In this document: positions 27,112-37,651 of the stretch, one piece after another
How the letters are laid out: each line of letters starts with the position of its first letter
Numbering within the stretch: the stretch's first letter is position 1
The notes under the pieces: model-generated
Databases searched by the model: none
Told to the model about the DNA's origin: nothing
The model's input: only the letters and a program-made list of their open reading frames with translations
Program-made: the position numbers and the translations under genes
Source: Melastoma dodecandrum
Lineage: Eukaryota; Streptophyta; Magnoliopsida; Myrtales; Melastomataceae
Direction: 5' to 3'
NCBI GenBank assembly: GCA_029817715.1
Contig: JARUPY010000503.1
Location: forward strand, 186,001-250,000
DNA length: 64,000 nt

Positions 27112-28814
27112 AACAGAGACTTTACTTTATTATTTCCTACGTGAAAAAAAATTACTGACTAGACAGAATCCGTCAATTCACGTCAACGGTTCGTTCGTCC
27201 GCGATTAGCTACAAAAAAAAGTACAACACCGAAAATAATGACAAAATCGTGTGAGGACATTTTGACTTTTACTTCACCCTCCCAGACATTAATAATTCCC
27301 CGTTGTTTATTAGTTAGTTTCCAGATTGATGTACGTGCATGCAGATCAGCGGGGGGACTAATATTCCCAAGTCCCAAATTACAGATAACAAAATTCCCAA
27401 ACGAGTCGACAGAGCAGGATGATCGTGTTCGCGGCTGGGATGACATGGATAGGTTGATTGATTGATGGAAGGATAGATCTGGGGATGGGGATGGATCATA
27501 TAATAATACTCCGTGATTACGTCGGGAAGAAGACAATGTTTGGAATTAGGTCTAGTGGAATGAACATGGGTTTGGGAGAGGGTCACACCCTTCTCTGTAT
27601 AAATAAACAAATGTTCGTGGTAAAAGACGAGAGAGATGATCGGGAATGGTGTGTTGGGTTGGCCCTCCTCCTTGATCAGCGGAGATGCAAAAGGGTAAAA
27701 CAAAAGTCATTGGTTTTGGTGTTCAAACCTTGTCGTCTTCTACTAATTTCCCTCCACTCCTCCTTGTGTAACGTGAGATTTACATGGAGGGGCGCGACGA
27801 CTCTGTTGCATGCGAATAGGCTATAGGAGAGACCTGTGTTCATGTCCTATTTGTGTGTGCTGCGTATGTTTTGGGATGATTCCTATGACAATGTTTGAAA
27901 ATCTGTCCCCCCCCCCCCCCACTCCTCTCTCGATACGTTAAAATTCACTACTCTGTTTTAGATTAAAAAAAAAAGTATTATTCAGGTCTTTTACCTGTTA
28001 CTACGAACTATAATAAGATCGAACAAGACGAGACGATGCCTCGATATTCTCGGACTAAATTTATCCATCGGTCCATGCTCGTTTAGTGGACCGGCTTTAG
28101 ATTTTTCGCGACGGAACATCCGTACAACCTTTGCGTCGTAAAGGAGACACCAATCGATTATTTCTTTGCACGCAGGACAAGCAAACAAATAACAAAAATA
28201 CCCAATTCGTTCGAGACGCTTAACCATGACGTTAACTTTTAATGATTGGCGGGCCATAGAATTGATTAACAAGTCTTCCACATATAAATAAGTAAAATGA
28301 AACGTAAATATTACAGTCTGGGGAGAACAAAACAGCATCCTAGGAATAACAAAAAAATAATGAAAAGTCTAGGGATGGGCCCATTCAGCACTAGGCCGAC
28401 AGCTACGGATTTTGTCGGGGCCTACCTGGATTCCTTCTGAATTGGGCCTTCGAGGCAAACGAAGTAAAAGCCCAATGGGCCTCCCTCTTGGTATCCAAAG
28501 AAAAGTAACACGACATTGAGGGGAGGATTAGGACAAAGAGGACGACGAAAGTTCCTGGAAGGACTACCCCAATCCGGATCGAAGGCATGGCTTATTTTCT
28601 TACCACACGGTGCAGTTATTCAAATGTAACCGTAACATTAATATTCGTTTGACTGGTATAATCCCGTGATTGGTTAAAATGATCGACCCACATTCGTCAC
28701 GTCTTTAAAGAACGAGGGATTCCTTGCTTCCTCTTCTTAACTTCGTCTTATCTCCTCCTGCTTGTTTCCGCGGTGTTGTGATCGTTCAAGGAGCAACCAG
28801 ATAGGGAGATCGAG
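27112..28814. other. intergenic region upstream of the universal stress protein gene
   Basis: No gene recognised. Open frames at 27458-27826 (+) and 27991-28338 (-) have no domain that I know. A run of 15 or so C lies near 27906-27921. The last 200 bases should hold the promoter and leader of the downstream gene. Confidence 0.4.
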
Positions 28815-29494
28815 ATGGGCGGCGGTCGGAAGATTGCAGTGGCGATGGACTTCTCCAGGAGCAGCAAGTGCGCCCTCCAATGGGCCATCGACAACCTCGT
28901 CCATCCCGGTGATTTGCTCTACGTCGTCCACATCAAGCCTGCCTCCCATGACGAGTCCCGTCACCTCTCGGGGTCTGAATCCGGTTCCCGTGAGTCCGAG
29001 ATTTCGCAGATTGAATTGTTCGGTTGGGTTATCTTTCTGGGATCCCTTTCTTTTTTATTAAAGGCGAATCCTTTTCGCAGCGCTCATCCCGCTGGTGGAG
29101 TTCAGGGAGCCGGAGGTGCTGAAGAAGTACGATATCCCCGTCGACATGGAGGTCCTTGACACGCTCGACACAGCCTCCCGTCAGAAAGAAGTGCGTTAAG
29201 GAAATAGTTTTCCATTTCCACTGTAGTCTCCTTCATCTGGTATGTGTGTGATCGTGTGAATACGTGGGTCTCCTTGTTTCGCAGGCAACCATAGTGGCGA
29301 AACTGTACTGGGGAGACGCACGGGAGAAGCTGCTGGAGTCGATCGAGGATCTGAAGCTGGACTCCCTGGTCATGGGGAGCCGGGGTCTCGGCGCCATTCA
29401 AAGGATCATATTGGGGAGTGTGACGAGTTTCATGACGGCTCATGCCACCTGCCCCGTGACTGTCGTCAAGGATCCCACCTTCGCCAATCCATGA
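28815..29494 (+). CDS. universal stress protein A (USP) domain protein
   Basis: Three exons: 28815-28989, 29081-29190 and 29285-29494, giving 164 residues, the standard single-domain length. It begins [20 protein letters not shown] with the first strand and the Asp that contacts nucleotide. The C-terminal half has the ATP-binding signature G-x2-G-x9-G-S as [15 protein letters not shown], so this should be an ATP-binding USP rather than the non-binding type. The second exon begins with LIPLVEF, common to plant USPs. Plant USPs of this kind respond to hypoxia, drought and pathogen signals; the specific role here is unknown. Confidence 0.95.
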
Positions 29495-29717
29495 GCATAC
29501 TTTTTTAATTCTAAGTGATGATCCTTAAACTATGTACGATGATGTCTGCTTGATCTTTGGTCGAGAGAGAAGCGGTCAATGGACGTGGCCAAATTGGGAA
29601 AATAAAAATAAAGAGGAAAACTCAACGCAAGAAGACTACTCCGACTTTGCCTGCTCAATACAAAACACTTTTCTCCTCTAATTTCTTCAACCGGCCTCCA
29701 TATAAGACAATAAGTAC

Positions 29718-29727
29718 TCAAGAAGTA
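29718..29727. repeat. 10-bp target-site duplication, left copy (MITE 1)
   Basis: TCAAGAAGTA, repeated exactly at 30195-30204 on the other side of the element. Confidence 0.9.
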
Positions 29728-30194
29728 GAGCTTTGTTCCAATTTAAAATAATTCGTGAAATGACCTCGTCAGTTTGAAAATTCGTAAAATAATCTTGTAA
29801 AATCGGCCATTGAAAGACCGACTTCAATTCCTTAAAAAAGTCGGCCTTTGAAAGGCCGACTTCGTGAATAATATAAAAAAAAAAAATTTGGATGAAAGTC
29901 GGCCTTTGAAAGGCCGACTTCCACTGAATAGGAAAAAAAAAACAAGGAAACGGGGGATTGTGGGGAATTTGGGGGATTTGTTTTTTTTTTATTTGATGGA
30001 AAGGCCGACTTCCCTAAAATTTTTTATTTTTATTTTTATTTTTATGAAGTCGGCCTTTCAAAGGCCGACTTCTTTAAGAATTTGAGGTCGGCCTTTCTAA
30101 GGCCGATTTCACGAGGTTATTTGCGGAATTTCGAAATTGACGAGGTTATTTCGCGAATTATTTTATAAATTAAGGTTAAATTGTAACAAAACTC
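29728..30194. mobile_element. Mutator-type MITE with internal palindromes, copy 1
   Basis: 467 bp bounded by imperfect terminal inverted repeats, GAGCTTTGTTCCAATTTAA at the left and the complement of GAGAGTTTTGTTACAATTT at the right, inside an exact 10-bp target duplication. A 9-10 bp duplication is diagnostic of Mutator-like transposition. The inside has about six copies of a palindrome built from the 12-base arm AAGTCGGCCTTT and its complement around one central base. Some have lost an arm. There is no coding capacity. It has an inverted relative at 48230-48723. Confidence 0.85.
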
Positions 30195-30204
30195 TCAAGA
30201 AGTA
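30195..30204. repeat. 10-bp target-site duplication, right copy (MITE 1)
   Basis: TCAAGAAGTA, identical to 29718-29727. Confidence 0.9.
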
Positions 30205-30568
30205 ATGCAACAACAAACCACAGGCGAACACCTTAACAAGAAAAGAGACTTGAAATGATGTCTTCATATGATCTTTGCTTTAAAGCAAAGATTGAACATC
30301 CCAGTTTGTTAGTGGTCTTGACATCATCATATCATCAGGATCGTCATCATATATTTTGATGATGTCTGCCCCGCACTGCCCCATCCTACCGCTCGATCTC
30401 ATCACACACGCTCCCAACCTCCACCACCTTTTTTCCCAACTCACGATGCTTTACGTAAAAGCTGCTTCCAGTCCTAACACCACCAAAGAAAGTTCCGCCC
30501 TCCATACACATTGCATCCTCGTACGTGTCCCCAAGTGTGTGTAACTCTTTAGTCTTGTCGCTCATCTC

Positions 30569-33139
30569 ATGGGTTGTTGCCGATGTCCCTGTCTCACCCA
30601 ACGAGAAGAAGATTCTCCTGCAACAAACGCCAACACCACCAAACACCCACTACAATCCCCGAGGAGGAAGAGCCCTCACCCCCTAAATCTCTGTCTCCCT
30701 CTCGTGAGTCGCAAGGACGTGGGGAAACCTCGTAGAGCTCGTTCCTCCAGTGGGTTGCGCCTAAAAAGCAGCCCGCTTCACGATGTAATGCTCGTTTTCA
30801 ACGGGTGCTCTGCCTTTTGCGACTCGCATTGTCTTCCCGAAGAGCAGAGGAGGAACAGGAGTTCTCGGGGTATGGAATGTTTGGAGGAGAAAGGGGAATG
30901 TGTTGGAGATGGAGTGAAGGAGAGTTGTAATAAGGTCTGCAACTTTGCGGAGCTTCTGTTGGAGAAGGAAGAGGAGGAGGAGGTAGAAGAAGAAGAAGGG
31001 ACGCGGGAGAGCGTGTCGAGTTCCAGTTTCTTGATGTCTGAGGTGGATGCCGACGAAGGGTCTGAGGGCTCGTCCTCGACTCTTCTTCCGACCAGCTGGT
31101 TGTCACCCAAGGACCATGTCAATGATTGCGACGGGACTGTGCCGTGCCCAGAGGTTGGAAAGAAGCAGGAGAAAAAGGTTTCTGCGGAAGTCCCTGGTAA
31201 CGTTCACATGCTATCCTTCATCCGGTCACGCGATGCTATTTAGTTCATACTGGGTTCTTCTGGTTGTTAGAGATCGAAATGATGAAGGAGAGGTTCGCAA
31301 AGTTGCTGCTCGGGGAGGACATGTCGGGTTCTGGCAATGGGGTTTGTACAGCATTGGCCATTTCTAATGCCATCACTAATCTCTGCGGTATGTTCAACAT
31401 GATCTCCCAGTTCATGTCGCTGTTAGAGCCTTCGCTGTTCCAATGATGGTTGTTGAGTTTACTCTGATTTTGTGAATGTTGATCCTTTCACGGAAAAGCC
31501 ACAATATTTGGCCAACTCTGGAGGTTGGAGCCACTGTCTCTGGACAAGAAGGAAATGTGGCGAAGAGAGATGGAGTGGCTCCTCAGTGTTAGTGATCACG
31601 TAGTTGAGTTCACTCCTACTTCACAGACTTTCACCGATGGAAGCAAGTTCGAGGTAACTGGGGAAGTGCCTTTGCTGTTCCATTTAGACTTAAAATCACT
31701 TGCTTAATCGCTCGACTGATTCTTTTGTGGTTCAGATCATGACGTGCAGGCCGCGCATGGACCTTTATGTTAATCTCCCCGCCCTCCGTAAACTAGACAA
31801 CATGCTTCTCGTGAGATCCATACAGATTGGCAGATAGCCAATTTAGTTTAATCATGTGAAGGCAGGAGGGATGATTTGTTGTTCATCATTTGTATCGCAG
31901 GAGATATTGGATGGGTTTGAAGAGACAGAGTTTTGGTACGTGGATCAAGGAATCCTAGCCCTCGAGGCCAATGGGTCATCATCCTTCCGTCAATCCCTCC
32001 CGCGGCAAGAGGAGAAGTGGTGGCTTCCGGTTCCTCGAGTCCCATCCGGAGGCCTTAGCGAGGATTCAAGGAAGCACCTGCAGCACAGGCGTGATAGCAC
32101 GAACCAGATACTGAAAGCGGCTATGGCCATCAATGACAATGCTCTGGCAGAAATACGAGTCCCTGAGTCATATCTCGAATCTCTTCCAAAGGTTAACGGT
32201 TTGGTCTCCTTTAAAAAGAACAACAAGAAAACCGTTGTTATTGAAAAGTGCCCGGCTGCTTGACTCTTGGTCTGACTTGTTACAGAATGGAAGAGCGTGC
32301 TTGGGGGATGTCGTCTACAGATACATTTCGTCAGATCAATTTTCCCCCGAATGCTTGCTTGATTGCCTCGATCTGACGTCTGAGCATCAGGCAATTGAAT
32401 TAGCTAACCGCGTCGAGTCCTCGATGCATATATGGCGGAGGAGGAGCAATTCAAAACCAGTCGTTAATTCCCACAGATCTAACTCAAGGTCATCGTGGGA
32501 TTTGGTTAAGGACCTCATGGTCGATGCAGAAAAGCGAGATTTGTTAGCCGAGAGAGCCGAGACCCTCTTGCTCTGTTTGAAGCAGTGGTTTCCTGGACTT
32601 CCTCAGACAACCTTAGACATGAGCAAGATCCAATGCAACAAGGTTTGGAAACTCTATCTTATGTCTGTGGCTCGTGTAATCTGTCTTGAAGCATAAACTT
32701 CTAATAGGAACGGATTTTCTTTCCCATTCAGGACGTCGGGAAATCAATTTTGGAAAGCTACTCAAGAGTGCTGGAGAGCTTGGCATTCAACATTGTGGCT
32801 CGCATTGATGACATCCTTTACGTCGATGACTTGAATAAGCACTCCGACACCCCTCCACCATTATCCAAGGTCGGACTGGTCGCACAGAAGAGCGTCTCTC
32901 TCCCGTATGTGCTGTCAATCTCGGGCACACCATACAAAACAGCATTTTCAACCCCAAACTTCTCTCCCGCACGTCTCTTTAGTCCCGTGATTGGCGAAAG
33001 GTCTCCATTCACATCCAGCCGGAAGCTTCATCCGCGTGGTCTGGGGCTGGAAGTGAAAAAGGTCTTGACCGATCACAGTGCGATCGACGCTAAAGGAAAG
33101 GGTTGCAATAGATCCGACTCGGATTCCCATGCAAGATGA
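30569..33139 (+). CDS. ROPGEF: RopGEF, PRONE-domain guanine nucleotide exchange factor
   Basis: Seven exons: 30569-31196, 31271-31387, 31499-31653, 31736-31810, 31901-32191, 32286-32642, 32732-33139, all in phase, 676 residues. The PRONE domain runs from about residue 206 ([20 protein letters not shown]) to about 574 ([11 protein letters not shown]), with the catalytic WW motif in EEKWWLPVP near residue 364. It activates plant Rho GTPases (ROPs) at the plasma membrane, usually downstream of receptor kinases. The N-terminal 205 residues are variable, with a Glu run near 130-145. The C-terminal tail after PRONE is Ser/Pro-rich and is the usual autoinhibitory, phosphorylated part. The start is uncertain: ATG 30569 gives MGCCRCPC, a lipidation-like start, while the in-frame ATG at 30788 would give 603 residues. 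Confidence 0.93.
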
Positions 33140-33843
33140 CCAAATGACATACTCCGCATCATACTGTTAAGCCTTGATCGTAGAAATGGACCGACTTAGG
33201 ATGTTAAGGTATATACATGTAGTTCTTGATTTGACTCTTGGTAGGAAGTTATCTCCAGGAGCTGTCCATGTTCTCGCAGAAACTTCAATACCACTCGCTC
33301 ATGGTCATAAAAATTTTCAGGACTAGGAACTAAACTACCTGCATAATTCCCTCCTGTCCTGGCAAGAGTTTCTCCATCATGGCTTCGTTTTTTCTAGAAG
33401 GTGGGGCGGCAAGTCAAAATTCAAAATGGACAACATCAATGAATCGGACAATTTTGGTCTGTTTCTTGGAAGTTTCAAACTTGGGGGTGGTTCCATTTCC
33501 TCCTTGTCATTTTCTACCCTGTCGTTGTAGTGGCCTTGTCCCCATTAACATGTGACCCAAAACGAGCTTCAACACCATTTGGAAACTTGAAGTGCCAACA
33601 AGCCAAAGGAGGCGATTGAGTGTTCAAACCAAAGTCCCGACACTTGGGTTAAAACTACCAAAACCAAATACTAAAGCTTCTAAATGATATGACAAAATTG
33701 TACATGTGAAGGCTGTATGTATGTACAAGAGCCGTGTCTCCAATCTCATGACCAGAAGCTGTTTTCCTTTTTGTACAAAAGGCAAGGTGTGTGTGTGTAG
33801 ATATCCTGAGGAGGTATAGTATTGGACTAACTATGGCTGCGGT
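33140..33843. other. convergent 3' region between RopGEF and the Cys-rich peptide gene
   Basis: No coding frame supported. It should contain the RopGEF 3' UTR and that of the peptide gene. Confidence 0.5.
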
Positions 33844-34226
33844 TTAACTCAACTTCCATGGAAGGCATTGGACCTTATGGCAATACCCTCTGTTTGACAA
33901 GCTCGTGCAATTCCCGGTGCTGTCACAGCACTTGCAAACGACTCCTAGCGTTGACAAAACCTTCGAGATCCCTGCAGAATTCATGCCACGGGAGAGGCTC
34001 ATCAGGCAAAGGCGAACATGGAGATGGGTGATTAAATCAAATCGAGTATCCCAAAGCGTCTGTTCTTACCTTGTTCAGCCTGTTGAGAGGAGGCGGTGAC
34101 GGAAGAAGAAGGGGTCGCCGATAACGGCCTTGACTCAGCCACTGTCACGTCTTTTGAAAAGGAGACGATCGCGAGAACCAACACGATCAGGATCACTGGC
34201 TTTGGCCTAAACTCGAAGAGACCCAT
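33844..34226 (-). CDS. small secreted cysteine-rich peptide precursor
   Basis: Two exons, 34226-34070 and 33971-33844, joined CAAG|GTAAGA to TTCTGCAG|GG in phase, encode 94 residues. The first 30 residues are a signal peptide (VILIVLVLAIVSF core, likely cleavage after TVA). A Ser/Thr-rich propeptide-like stretch follows. The second exon encodes the C-terminal 42 residues with all six cysteines: VCKCCDSTGNC, then GYC and VQCLPW. Six cysteines could make three disulfides. I have an impression of similar CKCC...C...C..C-x-PWK tails in other plants but cannot name the family. A hormone or antimicrobial role is guesswork. The single frame of exon 1 reads through into the intron, so an unspliced view would miss the mature peptide. 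Confidence 0.75.
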
Positions 34227-35390
34227 TTCTCGTTTCCCTCTGTTTTGAGCTGATTTAGCTTATGGGTTTTTATATAAATACCCAACTTCAAGTCTCCCCA
34301 GAGGAGAAAGGGACAAAACCGTGTGAATCTTATAATTGTGATCGACAACTATTTGATTAAACAAAGACTTTTGTGCTAAAAGCTGGAGTGGTTTCGGCAG
34401 AGGCATATTCAATTGGCGAAGAAGAAAATGATTGCATCTAGAAAGGTGACCATGTCCCTGTTTTTCTTCTTTCTTCTTACAACATGTGGTGGGGACATGA
34501 ATGTGGTTTCTAGACATAACAAGGACGTTCCTCTGTCTATGCCCCCTTCCCTTGGCCTATCCATGCCCCCTTCCCTTGGCCTATCCATGCCGTGGTCCTC
34601 GGTTGGAAGCTTCGTTTGATTCGGGGTTCTGTTTGTTCCTTCGTCTCGAGTAACTAGACTTTGGTTCTCAGGTTCAGGCGACAACCGGAGTGGAAGTAAC
34701 TTATGTTGTCTTGAGGATTGGTTCTGTTCAGTAGTTCTAACTTTTGTCTGTCTGATCGAAGAACACGCCACGCGCACGCACGTACGCCTTAACTGCCCCC
34801 CTCCTTTTAAAGAACCAAAGGAATCGCTTAGGAACGTGATTTGAGTAAAATATCGGGGTGGATTTGACCGAGAGCATGCAAGCCATGCATTCCTGTTCTA
34901 GGAATTATGGGTGTTAGATTAGGTAGTGTGGTGGGTAGTACATGTTAGAAGGCATTCGTGCAGATGATATCAGAGGAGATCTGGTTTGACAAAGTCTGGT
35001 GGTTGAACTCCTCTCACAACCCCCCCACAACAAACCCTTCCCAACCCCCAACATCTCCTTCCGCTTCCATCATCATCAGCAGCATCAACTGTTTTTGAGT
35101 TCTTTGACCAGACAATATTTTATGTTCTCTGTTCTCAACTTGATGCTTCTTCCTTATTAAACACCAACCATGGCTAAAAGACAGTGTACGAGGTTGTTAA
35201 AGGCCCCCATTACTATCGGGCCTCTCAAGCCTGCATCACGAGGGAAAGCCCGTCGCGGACTGTGACTGTTACAACCTGCGGGATTGCTTGACTGCAGCTG
35301 GTCTAAAATTGAACTGCTTGCTCGGGCTATGTACAGTTCATGACAAAAGAATTAATTCATCAAGCAGAAGGAAAAAGAAACTAAACTATC
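34227..35390. other. intergenic region
   Basis: Promoter of the peptide gene next to it, with a TATA-like TTTATATAAATA on the minus strand near 34268-34279. A 24-base tandem duplication lies at about 34540-34590 (TATGCCCCCTTCCCTTGGCC repeated). No gene recognised. Confidence 0.45.
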
Positions 35391-35828
35391 TCAATTTGTT
35401 GATCCGGCACTGCGCGTTGCTCTGATGTAACAGAACAAGGCAAAGAGGAATGTCACCAGGAGTCCCCCGAGGATGATGCCGCCCCCAGCCATGGACTCAT
35501 CCACATTCCTGTGATGCAGGGGATGGGAATTCTGAGGCTGAGTCGCGATGGTGTTCTGTATCGCATTCCAGTCGAAAGCGGATGAACGAATGGCCTCTTC
35601 AAGGGAGGGGCTTGGAGTCGGTACGGAGAAGGTCCTTGGCAGCACCGACTGAATCTGTCCAAGTTTTCGACCAATTGACGTCACGGGCAGAGCAGCAGCA
35701 GTGACGGGGTCATTCGAGGAGGAAGGGTCTTTCCCGGCCATCGACAGGGTAACAGGAATGGTGAATATTATGAGTAAGAGGAAGGAGTTGATGGACATTA
35801 TGAGGCGGACGAAAGGCTCAGCGAGCAA
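35391..35828 (-). CDS. small single-pass membrane protein, function unknown
   Basis: Single exon, 145 residues from the first ATG; the ATG at 35798 would give a tighter signal peptide (MSINSFLLLIIFTIPVTLS). After the signal peptide comes a Ser/Pro-rich extracellular stretch of about 80 residues, then DESMAGGGIILGGLLVTFLFALFCYIRATR: a glycine-rich membrane span and a short basic cytosolic tail. The predicted topology is type I. The xVDxSxAGGGxILGG motif before the span looks like one I associate with uncharacterised plant transmembrane proteins. No biochemical role can be stated. Confidence 0.75.
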   Translation of the reverse strand: MLAEPFVRLIMSINSFLLLIIFTIPVTLSMAGKDPSSSNDPVTAAALPVTSIGRKLGQIQSVLPRTFSVPTPSPSLEEAIRSSAFDWNAIQNTIATQPQNSHPLHHRNVDESMAGGGIILGGLLVTFLFALFCYIRATRSAGSTN

Positions 35829-36216
35829 TTATTATCATTCTTCTTGTTCTTAGAGCGTCTAATCAGTATATAAAGAGGTAGAGTTGTGGAATGATATGAG
35901 GAGGCGCTACAAGCGTGTGCGTGTAAGTGTGCGACATGGGCAGAAATTTCGTCGGTTTTGAATTATGAAGTTTCTATGCGTTGGCAGTGTCTGTATAGCA
36001 GTGGGAAGCAGAGTCGGAATAAAGCTGCGGCTGAAGCTGCTACTTATTGGGGGGGGGGGGTGTAATCACTCAGTATTAACTTATATTTAAGATTGTATAA
36101 ACCATGGTTTCCAGATATTATTGGCGAGGATACAAAATGATTGCCTGAGTGATTAGTTTGTTGTTGGAGGCAGCCTGCCAAGGGGGACAACACGGGGACA
36201 GAGTGTTTTTGTCAGG

Positions 36217-36247
<31 letters not shown>

Positions 36248-36523
36248 TGAAGGCGCACAAAATGTGTGTTGGGACTTGGGATTCTGTGGTCTGCAGCTGG
36301 ACAAAGCCCATCGACATTTCCGATTGTCCTAAGAAATCTTTGGGCTGTTTTTATGGGCTTCAGAAATTTGGCGCCCATAATTAAAAGCCCATTTTTTAGG
36401 CCCAACAAAACGGGTCGGATCCGCTGGCGGAGCCCCTTTAACCCATCCACAGTCAGTCAATCGTCTTCGTCGGAATACCCCCAAATTCTAAGGACCCAGG
36501 GGAACCGCCGCCGGCCACCGGAG
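35829..36523. other. intergenic region with GA repeat
   Basis: The promoter of the minus-strand membrane protein lies at its left, with a TATA-like element near 35865 on the minus strand (TATATACTG). A G run lies at 36050-36060 and an AG repeat at 36221-36247. No supported gene. Confidence 0.4.
36221..36247. repeat. AG microsatellite
   Basis: AG repeated about 13 times without interruption. Confidence 0.9.
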
Positions 36524-36745
36524 ATGACGTCGTTAACCCTAACCCCGAACGTCTGCTCCTTCTCTCAAGCCCTAACACAATCCCCCCTTACCCTCCTCCC
36601 TCCCAATCGTCCTTCTAATAGGTTGGGTTCTATCGGAAGCAAAGAGGGAGACACAACGCCAAGCGACCGGATTATCTTAAGGACAGGAACGTATGAGAAG
36701 TCCTGTGGTAGAAGAAGCTTGAGTGTAGATAAAATGATCAAGTGA
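36524..36745 (+). CDS. hypothetical protein, possible first exon of a plastid-targeted product
   Basis: An ATG-started stretch encodes MTSLTLTPNVCSFSQALTQS, rich in Ser/Thr/Leu and poor in acidic residues, like a plastid transit peptide. A second open stretch at about 36780-36867 (SNEVGWIVSSTGAKASYMDG in one frame) lies after an acceptor-like GCATAG and ends at CAG|GTACAT. A possible junction uses TGTG|GTAGAA near 36707, but other frames also stay open. I do not recognise the protein and the gene model is weak. Confidence 0.3.
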   Translation: MTSLTLTPNVCSFSQALTQSPLTLLPPNRPSNRLGSIGSKEGDTTPSDRIILRTGTYEKSCGRRSLSVDKMIK

Positions 36746-37113
36746 TTCCTGCCTAGTCTTGTTAATTGATGCATAGGATCGAATGAGGTTGGATGGATTG
36801 TCAGCTCTACTGGGGCTAAAGCCTCCTATATGGATGGTCGAGGAACAGCAGATGCTGATAGCAATCAGGTACATATCTTTTTGTATAATGATCTTCTAAT
36901 TTGATCAACATCTGTTCAAAACCCCCAGTTCCACCTGAACCACTCACTACATAAAAGATCAGATCTCTAACATTTGTGTCCATCTGCCCTTACGCATCAA
37001 GCGGAAGGTAGTTTCTTCCATACATCCCAGAAATTGTAGAAAGGATGGAGTAAAACGGAATGGTACATTTCAAGGAACTTGGGAGTCAGCCAAATGAAAG
37101 TGCCCCCCCATTG

Positions 37114-37485
37114 TCAAACAATGATAGATGGTCGAAATTGCTGAAGCTCCTCGGGGGCAATTCCACGGAACCCCTCCTTCAGAGGCAACTACAATCCGCA
37201 TTCCAAGCAAATTGATTGTAAAGTACAGAGTTGGCTGACAAGCACAATTCGGGCCCTACTTCTAGTAAAAGCCCAGGCAGGAAGAAAAGGGTTAGTCCTG
37301 GGCGCAAGTTTTCCAACCACAGCAGCATCATTCCCTGAATATCCGCCTACCTTGACCACGTGTTTTGTCGTGGTCTGAATTCCAACGCGCGTTCCCACTC
37401 CCCCCAGGGCCACCAGACCAACACCACAAAAGATGGCAACCCCTTTCCTGACGGCGACAAACCCAGAAGCACCGGCCGCGCCCAA
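37114..37485 (-). CDS. small two-exon membrane protein (69 residues), function unknown
   Basis: Exons 37485-37351 and 37188-37114 join GTCAAG|GTAGGC to GATTGTAG|TTG in phase 0. The product starts MGAAGASGFVAVRKGVAIFC, has one Gly-rich hydrophobic span at about residues 14-36, and ends EGFRGIAPEELQQFRPSIIV. Evidence that it is real: a consensus splice pair linking two open stretches, a stop soon after, and a compact divergent arrangement with the mitochondrial carrier gene whose start lies 167 bases away. The length and single span would fit a small organellar or ER membrane subunit, but that is only an impression. Confidence 0.6.
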
Positions 37486-37651
37486 TTAGGGTTTCCCCCT
37501 CCCAACCAAGAAAAAGATCAGGCCTTTTGCTTCGTTATCCCGTAAAGGAACGATCTTAGGGATGCCCACTTGTTGGATCAGCCTGATGTGGTGAATCTGG
37601 GCTGTTGGGGTTAGTTTGTGCCCGCCGAAGTGGAAGTGGGGTTCCGGCGGC
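37486..37651. promoter_or_regulatory. putative bidirectional promoter
   Basis: Only 166 bases separate the start codons of the 69-residue protein (-) and the mitochondrial carrier (+), so both leaders and core promoters must overlap or lie here. No TATA box is evident. Confidence 0.4.

Noticed and set aside
27991..28338. 115-codon minus-strand frame
   Set aside because: No recognisable domain, no splice partner, AT-rich context. Not enough to call a gene.
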